This document shows, one piece after another, positions 18,256 through 28,228 of a stretch of DNA of 64,000 nucleotides (within the stretch, counting starts at the first letter, position 1; the number at the start of each line of letters is the position of its first letter). A program made the translations under genes and the position numbers. The notes beneath the pieces were generated by a model that was not told where the DNA came from, ran no database searches, and worked only from the letters and a program-made list of their open reading frames with translations. This DNA is from Chitinophaga cymbidii. GTDB taxonomy: Bacteria > Bacteroidota > Bacteroidia > Chitinophagales > Chitinophagaceae. The stretch lies in contig NZ_BKAU01000002.1 in NCBI RefSeq assembly GCF_007992715.1, positions 496,001-560,000 of the forward strand, in the 5' to 3' direction.

Positions 18256-19566
18256 TTACAGCAGGAACCAGGACAGCAGGTACACCATGCAGAAAGTAGT
18301 AAGTCCCATCAGTATGGTAGCGACGGAATAAACCTTCAGCATGGGTTTCATTTCCAGTCCCGAGAATTTGCTGATCACCCAGAAGTAAGCGTCGTTGGCG
18401 TGGGAGATCATCATGGAACCGCCTCCCAGCGCCAGCATGCACAGCAGCCGGCCCATGTCGCTGTCAAGGCCAAGGGCCGGTAATAGTGGCTGGATGATGG
18501 AAGCGGCCGTCATAATAGCGACAGTGGACGAGCCTTGCGCTGTTTTCAGCAGCACCGTCAGCAGGAAAGGAAAGATGATGCCGATATTGCCGAGGTGGAA
18601 TGTTTCAGAAAAATGCGCGCCGATGTTGGTGGCGGAGAGCACCTGCCCGAAGGCGCCGCCCGCGCCGATGATCACCAGGATGCTGCCGGCTTTTTCCGCG
18701 GCTTCCATCATCAGCCTGCTCATGGTATCTTTCCGGAAATTGCGGAGGGACAGCAGTACGCCGATGAACAGTGCGATCACCGGATCACCGAGCACATGAA
18801 ATATTTTCATGCCGCCCGCCATATCCCCGAAAGCGCCGAGGCCGATCAGCAATATCGGTACGATGATCGGCAGAAAAGCCCTCCACACCGGGATATCCGG
18901 GATCTCCTGCACCTCCGTTCCTTCTTCTTCCGTTACCTCGCTTACCGGTATCTTTTTACCCATGAATGCAGCCCACCAGCAACCCACAACGGCCGCGGGA
19001 ATGGCTACAAGGGCGCCGGCCAGTATCAGCTTGCCGATGTCCGCGCCGATGATCCCCGCGGCCGCGGTGGCGCCGGGGTGCGGGGGAACGAGGCAATGCA
19101 CGGCATAAAGGCCCGCGGCCAGGGAAACGGACATCACGAGGATAGACACGCCGCTGCGCCGCGCGACAGATTTATTCAGTCCGCTTAACACAATGTACCC
19201 CGAATCACAAAAGATCGGCAGGCCCACAATAAAACCGGTGATCCCCATCGCGGCAGCCGCGCGTTTTTCCCCCACCATGCGCAGGATGGCGGCGGCCATT
19301 ACCCGCGTGGCGCCGGTATGTTCCAGTATCACGCCGAGCATCGTGCCCAGCATGATCACAAAACCAAGGCTCTGCAAAATGTGCCCGAACCCTTTTTTCA
19401 TGGCCGTGATGGTGTCCGCGAAGGACAGCTGCACGCCCAGGCCCACTACAAAACATGCGAGGAATAATGCGAAGAATGCATGTACGCGGAATTTAACGGT
19501 CAGCAGTATGATCAACCCGATGCCTGCTGCCAGTGATAGCAGCACTTGCAGGAACGCTGTGCTCAT
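18256..19566 (-). CDS. GntP-family gluconate/H+ symporter
   Basis: 436 residues, almost entirely membrane-spanning (about 12 segments), with GntP family features (FVVGLGVQLSFADTITAMKKGFGHILQSLGFVIMLGTMLG; PIFCDSGYIVL; CLVPPHPGATAAAGIIGAD; SHANDAYFWVISKFS). It would carry gluconate, another sugar acid or a related carboxylate with protons. It lies 94 bases after a ROK repressor and opposite the carbohydrate locus, so regulation by that repressor is plausible. Confidence 0.9.
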   Translation of the reverse strand: MSTAFLQVLLSLAAGIGLIILLTVKFRVHAFFALFLACFVVGLGVQLSFADTITAMKKGFGHILQSLGFVIMLGTMLGVILEHTGATRVMAAAILRMVGEKRAAAAMGITGFIVGLPIFCDSGYIVLSGLNKSVARRSGVSILVMSVSLAAGLYAVHCLVPPHPGATAAAGIIGADIGKLILAGALVAIPAAVVGCWWAAFMGKKIPVSEVTEEEGTEVQEIPDIPVWRAFLPIIVPILLIGLGAFGDMAGGMKIFHVLGDPVIALFIGVLLSLRNFRKDTMSRLMMEAAEKAGSILVIIGAGGAFGQVLSATNIGAHFSETFHLGNIGIIFPFLLTVLLKTAQGSSTVAIMTAASIIQPLLPALGLDSDMGRLLCMLALGGGSMMISHANDAYFWVISKFSGLEMKPMLKVYSVATILMGLTTFCMVYLLSWFLL

Positions 19567-19660
19567 AGGAAATATTTATCCTCACAATATAGTATTCCTG
19601 CGCCGGAATGCATAGGGTTATTGCGGCAAAGGTGATGCCGCGCGCATCGGAAACAGGCAG

Positions 19661-20890
19661 CTATGCGAGTGACAACAGCTTGTTCCGCACCAGCAAACAG
19701 GCGCCGATGATCCCCGCTTTTTCACCGAGGCGGGAGAGGATCAGTTGTGTGTCGTTATTGACGAGGCTCAGGGAATACTTGTTGATGGCGCTTTTCACGG
19801 GCAGGCGGATGTAATCGCCCGTAGTGGAGATGCTGCCGCCGAGGACCACCAGTTCGGGGTTGAACAGGTTGATCAGCATGGCGATGCCTTTGCCCAGTTT
19901 TTCTCCCACTTCCGCGATCAGCTCGATCGCCAGCATATCGTCGTTATTGGCCGCATGAATGATGTCTGTCAGCGTTACCTGCTCCGGCTGCTTGTGCTTG
20001 CGCATAACGGCGGAGGACAAACCTTCTTTCAGCTTCTCCTGGAATTTGCGCAGTAACGCCTGGCCGGAGGCTTCCGTTTCAAGACAGCCTTTTTTTCCGC
20101 AGTGGCAGATCAGCTCGTTATTAAAGAAGGGGATGTGGCCGAATTCACCGGCGAAGCCGGATTTGCCATAATATAATTGTCCGTTGATGAGAATGCCGAG
20201 ACCGATGCCATGGTCATGATTAACGAACAGCACGTTCTTTTCGTTGTTCACCGTACCGCTGCTGAATTCACCGTAGGCCATGGCGCGGGAATCATTTTCC
20301 AGGAAGGTGCGGATGCCGATGCGCGCCTCGATCACCTTGCTCAGCGGTTCTTCATCGAAATGAAAAAAGCTGTAGCTGTACCCGGTTGCATAGTTGATAC
20401 GGCCGGAAAGGTTCACGCCTGCGCCCAGGATCTTTTCCCGGCCCACCGGCAGCTCGTCCACGAACTTCGCCACGATCTTGCACAGCTCGTCCAGCGACGC
20501 GGCCGTATTTTGAAGGTCGTACGGCACCTTCTCCACAAATTTGACAAGGTTTTTCTTGAAGTCCAGCAGCCCGAGGTTAATATGATATTTCTTCACTTCC
20601 ACCCCAATGAAAAAGCCCGCATCCGGCGCCATACCGTAAAGGTTCGGCCTGCGGCCGCCGGTGCTGTCCACCTTGCCGTAATCATGCACCAGCCCTTCCT
20701 GCAGCAGCTCGTTCAGCAAATGGGTCACTTTAGGCGTGCTGGCATTCAGCTCCTTTGCAAGGTCCGCAATAGTGGCATTATTGATATTGGCGAAGTAAGC
20801 AATGATCTTTTTCTTCAGGCTCAGGTTCTTGTAAGCAACGCCGCCGAGGTTTTCATTATTTAATTCTTCAAAGAATGTTGGCTGACTCAT
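19661..20890 (-). CDS. ROK-family transcriptional repressor (NagC/XylR-like)
   Basis: 409 residues. The N-terminus is a winged helix (IIAYFANINNATIADLAKELNASTPKVTHLLNELLQEGLV), followed by a ROK sugar-kinase-like fold. The ROK zinc signature is present as GFAGEFGHIPFF...CHCGKKGCLETEASG. The phosphate loop DHGIGLG differs from active ROK kinases. The family senses sugars or sugar phosphates such as GlcNAc-6-P. It sits divergently to the carbohydrate locus starting at 21388 and upstream of gntP, so it is the likely regulator of both. Confidence 0.88.
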   Translation of the reverse strand: MSQPTFFEELNNENLGGVAYKNLSLKKKIIAYFANINNATIADLAKELNASTPKVTHLLNELLQEGLVHDYGKVDSTGGRRPNLYGMAPDAGFFIGVEVKKYHINLGLLDFKKNLVKFVEKVPYDLQNTAASLDELCKIVAKFVDELPVGREKILGAGVNLSGRINYATGYSYSFFHFDEEPLSKVIEARIGIRTFLENDSRAMAYGEFSSGTVNNEKNVLFVNHDHGIGLGILINGQLYYGKSGFAGEFGHIPFFNNELICHCGKKGCLETEASGQALLRKFQEKLKEGLSSAVMRKHKQPEQVTLTDIIHAANNDDMLAIELIAEVGEKLGKGIAMLINLFNPELVVLGGSISTTGDYIRLPVKSAINKYSLSLVNNDTQLILSRLGEKAGIIGACLLVRNKLLSLA

Positions 20891-21387
20891 CAGTGGGGAA
20901 AGAGGATTTTTTTAAAAAGTTTTTAGCCGATCACACAATTATTAAACGTATTGTCTACACAAAGATAATCTTTTTAAAAAAAATTAAAAACAATTCTTCT
21001 GGAAAAACAGGTTTTTAATGATTTTTAGCCGCGATAAACCGGCTGTTAAGAATATCATAATATTATTTTGATTTGAGGCCCTACTTTTCTCATAATTCCG
21101 GTTAATTATTTTCTAATTAAAAAAAATTATTAAAAAGTACTTGTCTTTTAGTAAAAAATATTCTTATTTAGAGGAATCATTTTAAATATTTGGATAACAC
21201 AACCTACATCTGAATATTATATACGCTAGAGGGACATTTTAATACGCAACAAAAAAACATACAGCAAAACGGGGACGGATATACGCTAACATTCAATCAT
21301 CCTTTCATTGCTACTGATCAGGCCGTCAATTACGGCCCGGGGATTTTTTGCCCGGAAATTATTTGAACAACACGTAACGAATTACGC
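20891..21387. promoter_or_regulatory. AT-rich divergent control region, ROK gene / carbohydrate locus
   Basis: 497 bases without a gene. On the minus strand TATCTTTG (20967-20960) is a perfect -7 element for the ROK gene, about 70 bases before its start. T-run/A-run repeats of the form TTTTTAAAAA occur at about 20915-20930, 20970-20990 and 21113-21137; the second overlaps the ROK promoter, suggesting autoregulation. For the plus-strand locus I see only weak -7 candidates, for example near 21187-21193 (TATTTGG). No open frame or RNA gene was found here. Confidence 0.55.
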
Positions 21388-23241
21388 ATGCACAAACGCA
21401 TTCAGTTATTGATACTGATATCCGGTCTTTTTATTACCAGCGTGAACGCACAGCAGCAGGTGGACCTGCTGATCGTGGGCGGTGGCGCCAGCGGCACTAC
21501 TGCGGGCATCCAGGCCGCGCGGATGGGCGCGCGCACGTTGATCATTGAAGAAACCGGCTGGCTCGGAGGAATGCTGACTTCCGCAGGCGTTTCCGCCATT
21601 GACGGCAACCACCGCATGCCTTCCGGGCTGTGGGGCGAGTTCCGCCGGCATTTGTATGATCACTACGGCGGCGCAAAAGCGGTGTTCACCGGGTGGGTCA
21701 GCAATACGCTGTTCGAGCCGCATGTAGGGAATGAGATATTAAAGAAGATGGCCGGAGCGGAGAAGTTGTTGCAGATACAATATAATACGCGGTGGACTGC
21801 CATCCGCCGTGTGCGGGACCGCTGGCAGGTAACCGTTCAGCAAGGCCGGAAAAAATCCGTGATCGACGCAAAGCTGGTGATCGACGCTACCGAACTGGGC
21901 GATGTAATGGCCGCCGCCGGCGCGAAGTACGACATCGGGATGGATGCCCGCAGCGAAACCGGCGAAGCGCAGGCGCCTGAAAAGGCCAACGATATCATCC
22001 AGGACCTGACGTATGTAGTGGTGCTGAAAGATTACGGCAAGGGAGCGGACAAAACCATTCCGCAACCCGCAGGGTATGATCCGGCGGAGTTTGCGCATAG
22101 CTGCGACGTATCCGATCCCGCATCGTTCGATTCGCCCAATAACGACTGTCATCATATGATGCAGTACGGCCGTCTTCCGAACAACAAATACATGATCAAC
22201 TGGCCGAAATACGGCAACGATTATTATCTCAACATCATTGAAAGTACGCCCGCCGAAAGAACGGAAGCGCTCAAAGCCGCGAAGCTGCACAGCCTGCGCT
22301 TCATCTATTATCTGCAAACCGTGCTCGGCTATAAAAATCTGGGCATCGCAGACGATGAATTCCCGACGAAGGACAGGTTGCCCATGATCCCTTACCACCG
22401 CGAGTCCCGCCGTGTGAAAGGCGAAGCGCAGCTGACGGTGAACCATGTGGCAAAACCTTTCGATCAGCCGGAAGCGCTGTATCGTACAGGCATTGCCGTT
22501 GGTGACTATACGATCGATCATCACCACGATAAGAATAAAGAAGCGCCGAAGATCGACTTTGTGAAGATCCGTGTGCCTTCTTACAACGTGCCCGTTGGCA
22601 GCCTCATCCCGAAAGGAGTGGAGGGCCTCATTGTGGCGGAAAAAAGCATCAGTGTGACCAATATCGTGAACGGCGCCACCCGCCTGCAGCCCGTTGTGCT
22701 GGGCATCGGGCAGGCATCCGGCGCGCTCGCGGCACTGGCGTTGCAGAAAGGGGTACAGCCCCGGCAGGTGGCTATCCGCGATGTGCAGCAGGCTTTGCTG
22801 GACGCGAAAGCGTACATCATGCCGTACATCGATGTGGAAAGCACCGATCCGCACTTCGCGGCGATACAGCGCATCGGCGCCACCGGCATTCTGAAAGGGA
22901 CCGGCGTGCCTTTCAAATGGGCGAACCAGACCTGGTTCTACCCGGATCGCCCGGTGAGCGGTTACGAGCTGGCAGAAGGGCTGCGCCCGTATTTTGAGCC
23001 GCTGCGCAACTACTGGGGCGCCTCCGGCGATCCGCTGACATTGAAATACCTGCTGGAGCTGTTCAGCGAGGCAGGCGTAAAAATAACATGGCAACAAGTG
23101 GAGGCAGACTGGCAAAAGCTTGCCCTAAAAGGCCGGCCGGCAGAGGATATGAAACTGGACCGCCGCGCCGCCGCCGTACTCACCGACCACTACCTGCGGC
23201 CGTTCAACCGCAACGTCAATTTTTCAGGCCAGCTACAATAA
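21388..23241 (+). CDS. Secreted FAD-dependent oxidoreductase (PF12831 type)
   Basis: 617 residues with a signal peptide ending in VNAQ. The Rossmann dinucleotide motif is VDLLIVGGGASGTTAGIQAA, followed by the WLGGMLTSAG segment typical of FAD oxidoreductases found in polysaccharide loci. The C-terminal 120 residues (GATGILKGTG...WANQTWFYPDRPVSGYELAE) loosely resemble an S-layer-homology module. It may oxidise or process a sugar in the periplasm; substrate unknown. It is the first gene of the locus and lies 39 bases before susC. Confidence 0.85.
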   Translation: MHKRIQLLILISGLFITSVNAQQQVDLLIVGGGASGTTAGIQAARMGARTLIIEETGWLGGMLTSAGVSAIDGNHRMPSGLWGEFRRHLYDHYGGAKAVFTGWVSNTLFEPHVGNEILKKMAGAEKLLQIQYNTRWTAIRRVRDRWQVTVQQGRKKSVIDAKLVIDATELGDVMAAAGAKYDIGMDARSETGEAQAPEKANDIIQDLTYVVVLKDYGKGADKTIPQPAGYDPAEFAHSCDVSDPASFDSPNNDCHHMMQYGRLPNNKYMINWPKYGNDYYLNIIESTPAERTEALKAAKLHSLRFIYYLQTVLGYKNLGIADDEFPTKDRLPMIPYHRESRRVKGEAQLTVNHVAKPFDQPEALYRTGIAVGDYTIDHHHDKNKEAPKIDFVKIRVPSYNVPVGSLIPKGVEGLIVAEKSISVTNIVNGATRLQPVVLGIGQASGALAALALQKGVQPRQVAIRDVQQALLDAKAYIMPYIDVESTDPHFAAIQRIGATGILKGTGVPFKWANQTWFYPDRPVSGYELAEGLRPYFEPLRNYWGASGDPLTLKYLLELFSEAGVKITWQQVEADWQKLALKGRPAEDMKLDRRAAAVLTDHYLRPFNRNVNFSGQLQ

Positions 23242-23280
23242 ATCTTAAATAAATCTCTACTCACCTAATCTAATTGTTTT

Positions 23281-26200
23281 ATGGAGTTTTTATCAATCAA
23301 AAGGAACATGGGACGATGGCTGATATGCATGGCAATGCTGATTGCGCCGGCCCTCGTGACCTATGCACAGTCCGGCGCCGTCAGCGGTACGGTGACCGAT
23401 GATCAGGGAGGCCCGCTGCCGGGTGTTACGGTGCAGATCAAAGGCACCTCACAAGGCACAAAGACCGATGTCTTCGGTAAATTCTCCCTTTCGATGAACG
23501 CACCTTCTGTTACACTTGTATTTAGCTTTATCGGTTACGAGACAAAAGAAATTACGACCGGCGCTATTGCCAACCTCACCATCAAGCTCGGCGAAACCGC
23601 CAGTGGCCTGAATGAAGTGGTGGTGATCGGCTACGGTACGCAAAAGAGGCAGAACGTGATCGGCTCCGCCGTGCAGATCGGCAGCGATCAGATCAAACAG
23701 GCGCCGGTAATGAATATTACCAACGCTTTATCCGGCCGCCTGCCCGGCTTAACGACCTTGCAGCAGTCCGGCCGCCCCGGCGCTGACGATGCCACGCTCC
23801 GCATCCGCGGTGTGAGCACTTTTGGCGGCAACCAGGGCCCGCTGGTGATCGTAGACGGTGTGCCCCGCCCGAACTTTTCAGGTATGGACCCGAACGAGAT
23901 AGAGACCATCACCTTGCTGAAAGACGCCGTATCCACCGCGGTATACGGTCTGCAAGCCGCCAACGGCATCATCCTCATCACCACCAAACGCGGTAAGCTG
24001 CAAAAGCCGGTGATCACATACGACGGCGGCGTTACGCTCAGCCAGAACACCCGTTTCCCGAAATTCCTCAACGGTCCGGATTACATGACCTGGTACAACA
24101 GGGGTACGGATATGGACAACGACTACCTTGATCATACCGGCGGCGATCCCGTTCCGTATGTATATACACAGGAACAGATCGATGCGGTGCGCAACGGCAC
24201 CAACACCAATCCGCTGCTTGGCAATACCGACTGGGTAGGCAAGCTTGTAGGCCGCAACGCATTTTCGCAGAACCACGCACTCAGTGTAAGAGGTGGTACA
24301 GAAAAGATAAAATACTTTGCGAATATCGGTATGCTGGACCAGGACGGGGTGATCGAAAACACCGGCTTCAAACGTTATAACGTTCGTACGAACCTGGATG
24401 CGCAGCTGAACTCCGTATTCTCTGTGGCGCTGGACCTTTCTGTCCGCCAGGAGAATGTTCGCACGCCGGGTATCTCTCCCGATAACACCGCTTACCTGAA
24501 CCCCTTCTACCAGGCGGTGCGTATGCTGCCCAACCTGCCGGAATACGCGCCGAACGGCTTGCCCGTAGCGTATAACAGTAATGCGGGATGGGTGAACCCG
24601 ATCGCATCTGTACAGAACTCCGGTTATCAACGCCAGCAGGCTAACATATTCCAGGGGAACATCACGCTGAAAGCGAAAATTCCCTGGGTGGACGGACTGG
24701 AAGTAAAATTGCTGACCGCCTACGATAAAACGACCAACGAAAACAAAGGATGGACAACACCTTATAGCCTCATGGGACGTGCAAGGGACCAGGTGAGTGG
24801 CGATTATGTGCTGCTCACGACGGTGCCGGGTATTACCAAAACCACGCTGCGCCAGTCATTCAGCCAGAACAACCGCCGCACTTTCCAGCCGAGCATTACC
24901 TACAACCATACTTTCAACAAAGATCATGAGGTGAGTGTGCTGGCATTGTACGAATGGTCACAATATAACAGCAACCTGTTCTCCACCGGCGCGGCCAATT
25001 TCCCGCTGACGGACATTCACGAGATCAACTTCGGCAGCTCTGCTACGGAAGACTTCATCAGCCCTACCGGCAGCAGCGGCCTCGATTCCCGTGCTGGTTA
25101 CGTAGGCCGTATCAACTATGCTTACAAAGGCAAATATCTCTTTGAAGTGGCTACCCGTTACGACGCTTCCATCAACTTTGCGCCGGAGTACCGCTGGAAT
25201 GCTTTCCCGGCTGTAGCTGCGGGCTGGATCGTGAGCAAGGAGAATTTCTTTGAGAAGGCAAGCGATGTGATCGACTTCCTGAAAGTAAAGGCATCCTGGG
25301 GTAAAGGCGGTAATGACGCCATTCCCAAATTCACCTATCTGCAAACCTACCAGCTGACATCCGATCCTGTAATGGTGATCGGCGGCAAGCCGGTAAATGC
25401 GATCTATACGAGCGCTCCGCCTTATCCCAGCGTAACCTGGGAAACCACCACCACCACGAACGTCGGTTTTGAATCCAATTTCCTGAAAGGTAAACTGGGA
25501 TTTGATTTTGAATGGTTCTATAAACTCACGGAAGACATCCTGGCATCACAGGCCAACCTGTACCCGCTGTCCAACGGCGGCTACAACCCCGCTGCCGTGA
25601 ACTACGGCATTATGGACAACCGCGGCTTCGACCTGCAGATCCGCCACAACAACACCATCGGTAAAGTAACTTATGGCGTAACCGGTAACTTTAACTGGGC
25701 GCGCAACAAGATCATTCGTCTGGATGAAAGCAGCTCCCTGCCCGAATGGATGCGCCGTGTAGGCAAGCCGCTCGGCACCAAGTTCGGTTTTAAGGCAGAC
25801 GGTATGTACCAGACCTGGGAAGAAGCCCGCAACGGCGCTTCTCCGGCCGCAGGCGTGATCGCTCCAGGATATTTTAAATACGTAGATATCAATGGCGACG
25901 GCCGCATCACCCGTACAGACGACTTCGTACAGATCGGCCGCAGCAACCTGCCCGAGATCATGTACGGCCTGAACCTGTTCCTGAAATATGCAGGCTTCGA
26001 TTTCTCCGCACTGTTCCAGGGCGCGGCGCTCAGCAGCGTGAACCTCGCCGGTACCTACGAAGGTTCCAGCGGCACCAGCGGTGTGGATGACAATACCCCT
26101 TTCACAAAATCTTTCTATGGCTACGGCAACTCGCCTTACTTCCTCGTGGAAAACGCCTGGACGCCGGATAACCCGAATGCGGAATTCCCCCGTTTGTCTG

Positions 26201-26478
26201 CCTACAAAGCACAGCTGACCGCGCACAACGCCCACATCAACTCCGGTTGGGTGAGGGATGGTTCTTACCTCCGCCTCAAATCCATGCAACTCGGCTACAA
26301 CGTGCCGCAGCAAATGCTGGACCGCGCCAATATCCAGTCACTGCGCATCTTCGTAACAGGCTATAACCTGGTGACCTGGGACAAGCTGAAATACCTCGAT
26401 CCGGAAATGCCGAACGTGAACAACGGTTTCTATCCGCAGCAAAGGATGTACTCCGCAGGCGTAAACCTCTCATTCTAA
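23281..26478 (+). CDS. SusC/RagA TonB-linked outer-membrane transporter
   Basis: 1065 residues: signal peptide (LIAPALVTYAQ), a carboxypeptidase-like domain (AVSGTVTDDQGGPLPGVTV), a TonB-box-like stretch (GLNEVVVIGYGTQKRQ), a plug with LLKDAVSTAVYGLQAANGII and a beta-barrel ending YSAGVNLSF. There is no STN domain, unlike the SusC at 10759, so it is not expected to signal to a FecR. It pairs with the SusD encoded 11 bases downstream and imports the oligosaccharide targeted by this locus. Confidence 0.94.
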   Translation: MEFLSIKRNMGRWLICMAMLIAPALVTYAQSGAVSGTVTDDQGGPLPGVTVQIKGTSQGTKTDVFGKFSLSMNAPSVTLVFSFIGYETKEITTGAIANLTIKLGETASGLNEVVVIGYGTQKRQNVIGSAVQIGSDQIKQAPVMNITNALSGRLPGLTTLQQSGRPGADDATLRIRGVSTFGGNQGPLVIVDGVPRPNFSGMDPNEIETITLLKDAVSTAVYGLQAANGIILITTKRGKLQKPVITYDGGVTLSQNTRFPKFLNGPDYMTWYNRGTDMDNDYLDHTGGDPVPYVYTQEQIDAVRNGTNTNPLLGNTDWVGKLVGRNAFSQNHALSVRGGTEKIKYFANIGMLDQDGVIENTGFKRYNVRTNLDAQLNSVFSVALDLSVRQENVRTPGISPDNTAYLNPFYQAVRMLPNLPEYAPNGLPVAYNSNAGWVNPIASVQNSGYQRQQANIFQGNITLKAKIPWVDGLEVKLLTAYDKTTNENKGWTTPYSLMGRARDQVSGDYVLLTTVPGITKTTLRQSFSQNNRRTFQPSITYNHTFNKDHEVSVLALYEWSQYNSNLFSTGAANFPLTDIHEINFGSSATEDFISPTGSSGLDSRAGYVGRINYAYKGKYLFEVATRYDASINFAPEYRWNAFPAVAAGWIVSKENFFEKASDVIDFLKVKASWGKGGNDAIPKFTYLQTYQLTSDPVMVIGGKPVNAIYTSAPPYPSVTWETTTTTNVGFESNFLKGKLGFDFEWFYKLTEDILASQANLYPLSNGGYNPAAVNYGIMDNRGFDLQIRHNNTIGKVTYGVTGNFNWARNKIIRLDESSSLPEWMRRVGKPLGTKFGFKADGMYQTWEEARNGASPAAGVIAPGYFKYVDINGDGRITRTDDFVQIGRSNLPEIMYGLNLFLKYAGFDFSALFQGAALSSVNLAGTYEGSSGTSGVDDNTPFTKSFYGYGNSPYFLVENAWTPDNPNAEFPRLSAYKAQLTAHNAHINSGWVRDGSYLRLKSMQLGYNVPQQMLDRANIQSLRIFVTGYNLVTWDKLKYLDPEMPNVNNGFYPQQRMYSAGVNLSF

Positions 26479-26489
26479 AAAGAACAGCG

Positions 26490-28196
26490 ATGATCAAGAT
26501 ATCTTCAAGAATACAAAAATCAATCCTGCTGGCCGGCATCGTGATGGCCTCGCACGGTTGTAAAATAGACATAGCACCGACCGACAGATATACGGAAGAA
26601 GCGATCTGGAAAAATCCCGCCAACATGGAGCTGTATGTGAACGGCCTGTATGCGGAATTCCAGACATTCAAATTCGGACAGTTCCCCATCGGCTACAGCA
26701 ATGCCACCGATGCGCTGACCGACATCATGAAATATACCTCCTCCACCGCGGGTAACGGTACGGTGAATATCCTGGCTACAGACGCCACCCGTGTGAACGC
26801 CGCCGGCCCGCAGCTCAACTACTGGCAGGCAGCCTATACGCGCATCCGCCGTATTAACGAGTTCATCGACGGCCTGCGCAAATACGCCGTGGTAAGCGAC
26901 GCGGAAAAGGATCAGTATGAAGCGGAAGCCCGCTTTGTACGCGGATATGTTTACTTCTGGCTCGTGAAGCTGCATGGCAGCGTGATCATTATGGACGACC
27001 TCGCCAAGCATACCGTAAAGGACAACCCGCGTTCCAGCGAGGATGACTGCTGGAAATTCATTGCGTCCGACTTCACCTACGCCGCGGAAAAATTGCCGCC
27101 GGTACAAACAGGCATAAAAGCTGGCCGCGCCACCAAAGGCGCCGCATACGGCATGCTCGCGCGCACCTGGCTCTATGCAGCTTCCATTGCGAAGTACGAC
27201 CGGAAGCAATTCAACGAGGACCCGCTGACCGGCGTACCCGAAGCCAACGCCCTCGCATACTACAAAAATGCGGCCGATGCAGCCGGTGAGGTGATCAAAC
27301 TGGCCAACGAAGGATATTACGAGCTGGAATCAGATTTTGCCGCGCTCTTTACCAACAAAAACACCAAAGAAGCGGTGTTCAAGCTGGACTTCGTGGCCCC
27401 GCAGTTCACGCATCAGTACGATCTCGGCTTTACACCGCCGGGTGACGTTCCCGGCCAGTGCCTCGTGTATGGCGTGCCCACCGCGGAGCTGGTAGACGAG
27501 TTTGAAATGAACGACGGCACCAAGTTCTCCTGGAGCAATCCCACGCAGGCCGCCGATCCCTATGCCAACCGCGAACCGCGTTTCTATGGCACGATCCTTT
27601 ATAACGGCGCATCCTGGAAAGGCAGGACCATCAACACTACACCATCCAGCGCCACGGAAGGCATCATGGAATATGGCGTTTCAACAGAACCGCGCAAGAC
27701 CGTGACCGGTTATTATGTACGCAAGATGCTGGACCAGTCCAACACCAACTTCATCCAGAACAAAAGCACACAGCCCTGGATCGAAATGCGGTATGCGGAA
27801 ATATTGCTGATAGATGCGGAAGCAAAAACAGGAATGAATGATGTATCCGGCGCACAAAACTCGCTGAATGCACTGCGTGAAAAACGCGGCCTGCCGAATA
27901 CGCCGGCTTCCACGCCCGCGCAGCTGATGGCGGCTATCGAGCATGAACGTAAGGTAGAGCTGGCATTTGAAGGCCATCGTTACTGGGACCTCCGCCGCTG
28001 GCGCAAAGCCCATACCGTGCTGAACAAGGTGCGCTTCTCCGGCCACAGGGTCAGCGCGGAAGGCACCGGCTTCAAATACGAAAAAATAAGCGCCGACAAT
28101 GCGGACCGCCAGTTCACGCCTGAATTGTACTACATGCCGATCATCGTCAATGAATTGCAGAACAACGACGCCCTGGACCAAATCGACGGCTGGTAA
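26490..28196 (+). CDS. SusD/RagB-family nutrient-binding lipoprotein
   Basis: 568 residues with lipobox SHGC (Cys about 24) and the full SusD architecture: N-terminal TPR helices (RVNAAGPQLNYWQAAYTRIRRINEF), an AEARFVRGYVYFWLVKLHG helix pair and the C-terminal ERKVELAFEGHRYWDLRRW. It forms the lid of the SusC transporter at 23281-26478. Ligand not readable from the sequence. Confidence 0.94.
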   Translation: MIKISSRIQKSILLAGIVMASHGCKIDIAPTDRYTEEAIWKNPANMELYVNGLYAEFQTFKFGQFPIGYSNATDALTDIMKYTSSTAGNGTVNILATDATRVNAAGPQLNYWQAAYTRIRRINEFIDGLRKYAVVSDAEKDQYEAEARFVRGYVYFWLVKLHGSVIIMDDLAKHTVKDNPRSSEDDCWKFIASDFTYAAEKLPPVQTGIKAGRATKGAAYGMLARTWLYAASIAKYDRKQFNEDPLTGVPEANALAYYKNAADAAGEVIKLANEGYYELESDFAALFTNKNTKEAVFKLDFVAPQFTHQYDLGFTPPGDVPGQCLVYGVPTAELVDEFEMNDGTKFSWSNPTQAADPYANREPRFYGTILYNGASWKGRTINTTPSSATEGIMEYGVSTEPRKTVTGYYVRKMLDQSNTNFIQNKSTQPWIEMRYAEILLIDAEAKTGMNDVSGAQNSLNALREKRGLPNTPASTPAQLMAAIEHERKVELAFEGHRYWDLRRWRKAHTVLNKVRFSGHRVSAEGTGFKYEKISADNADRQFTPELYYMPIIVNELQNNDALDQIDGW

Positions 28197-28228
28197 TCAA
28201 GCTTCTGTTCACCAAAAAAAACAGCTAC

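Noticed and set aside
21739..23115. Long antisense open frame (458 codons) opposite the FAD oxidoreductase gene
   Set aside because: It has no recognisable domain and mirrors a well-defined coding gene. Similar long antisense frames at 28244-29980, 46000-47076, 48195-49214 and 54314-55285 are by-products of GC-rich codon use.
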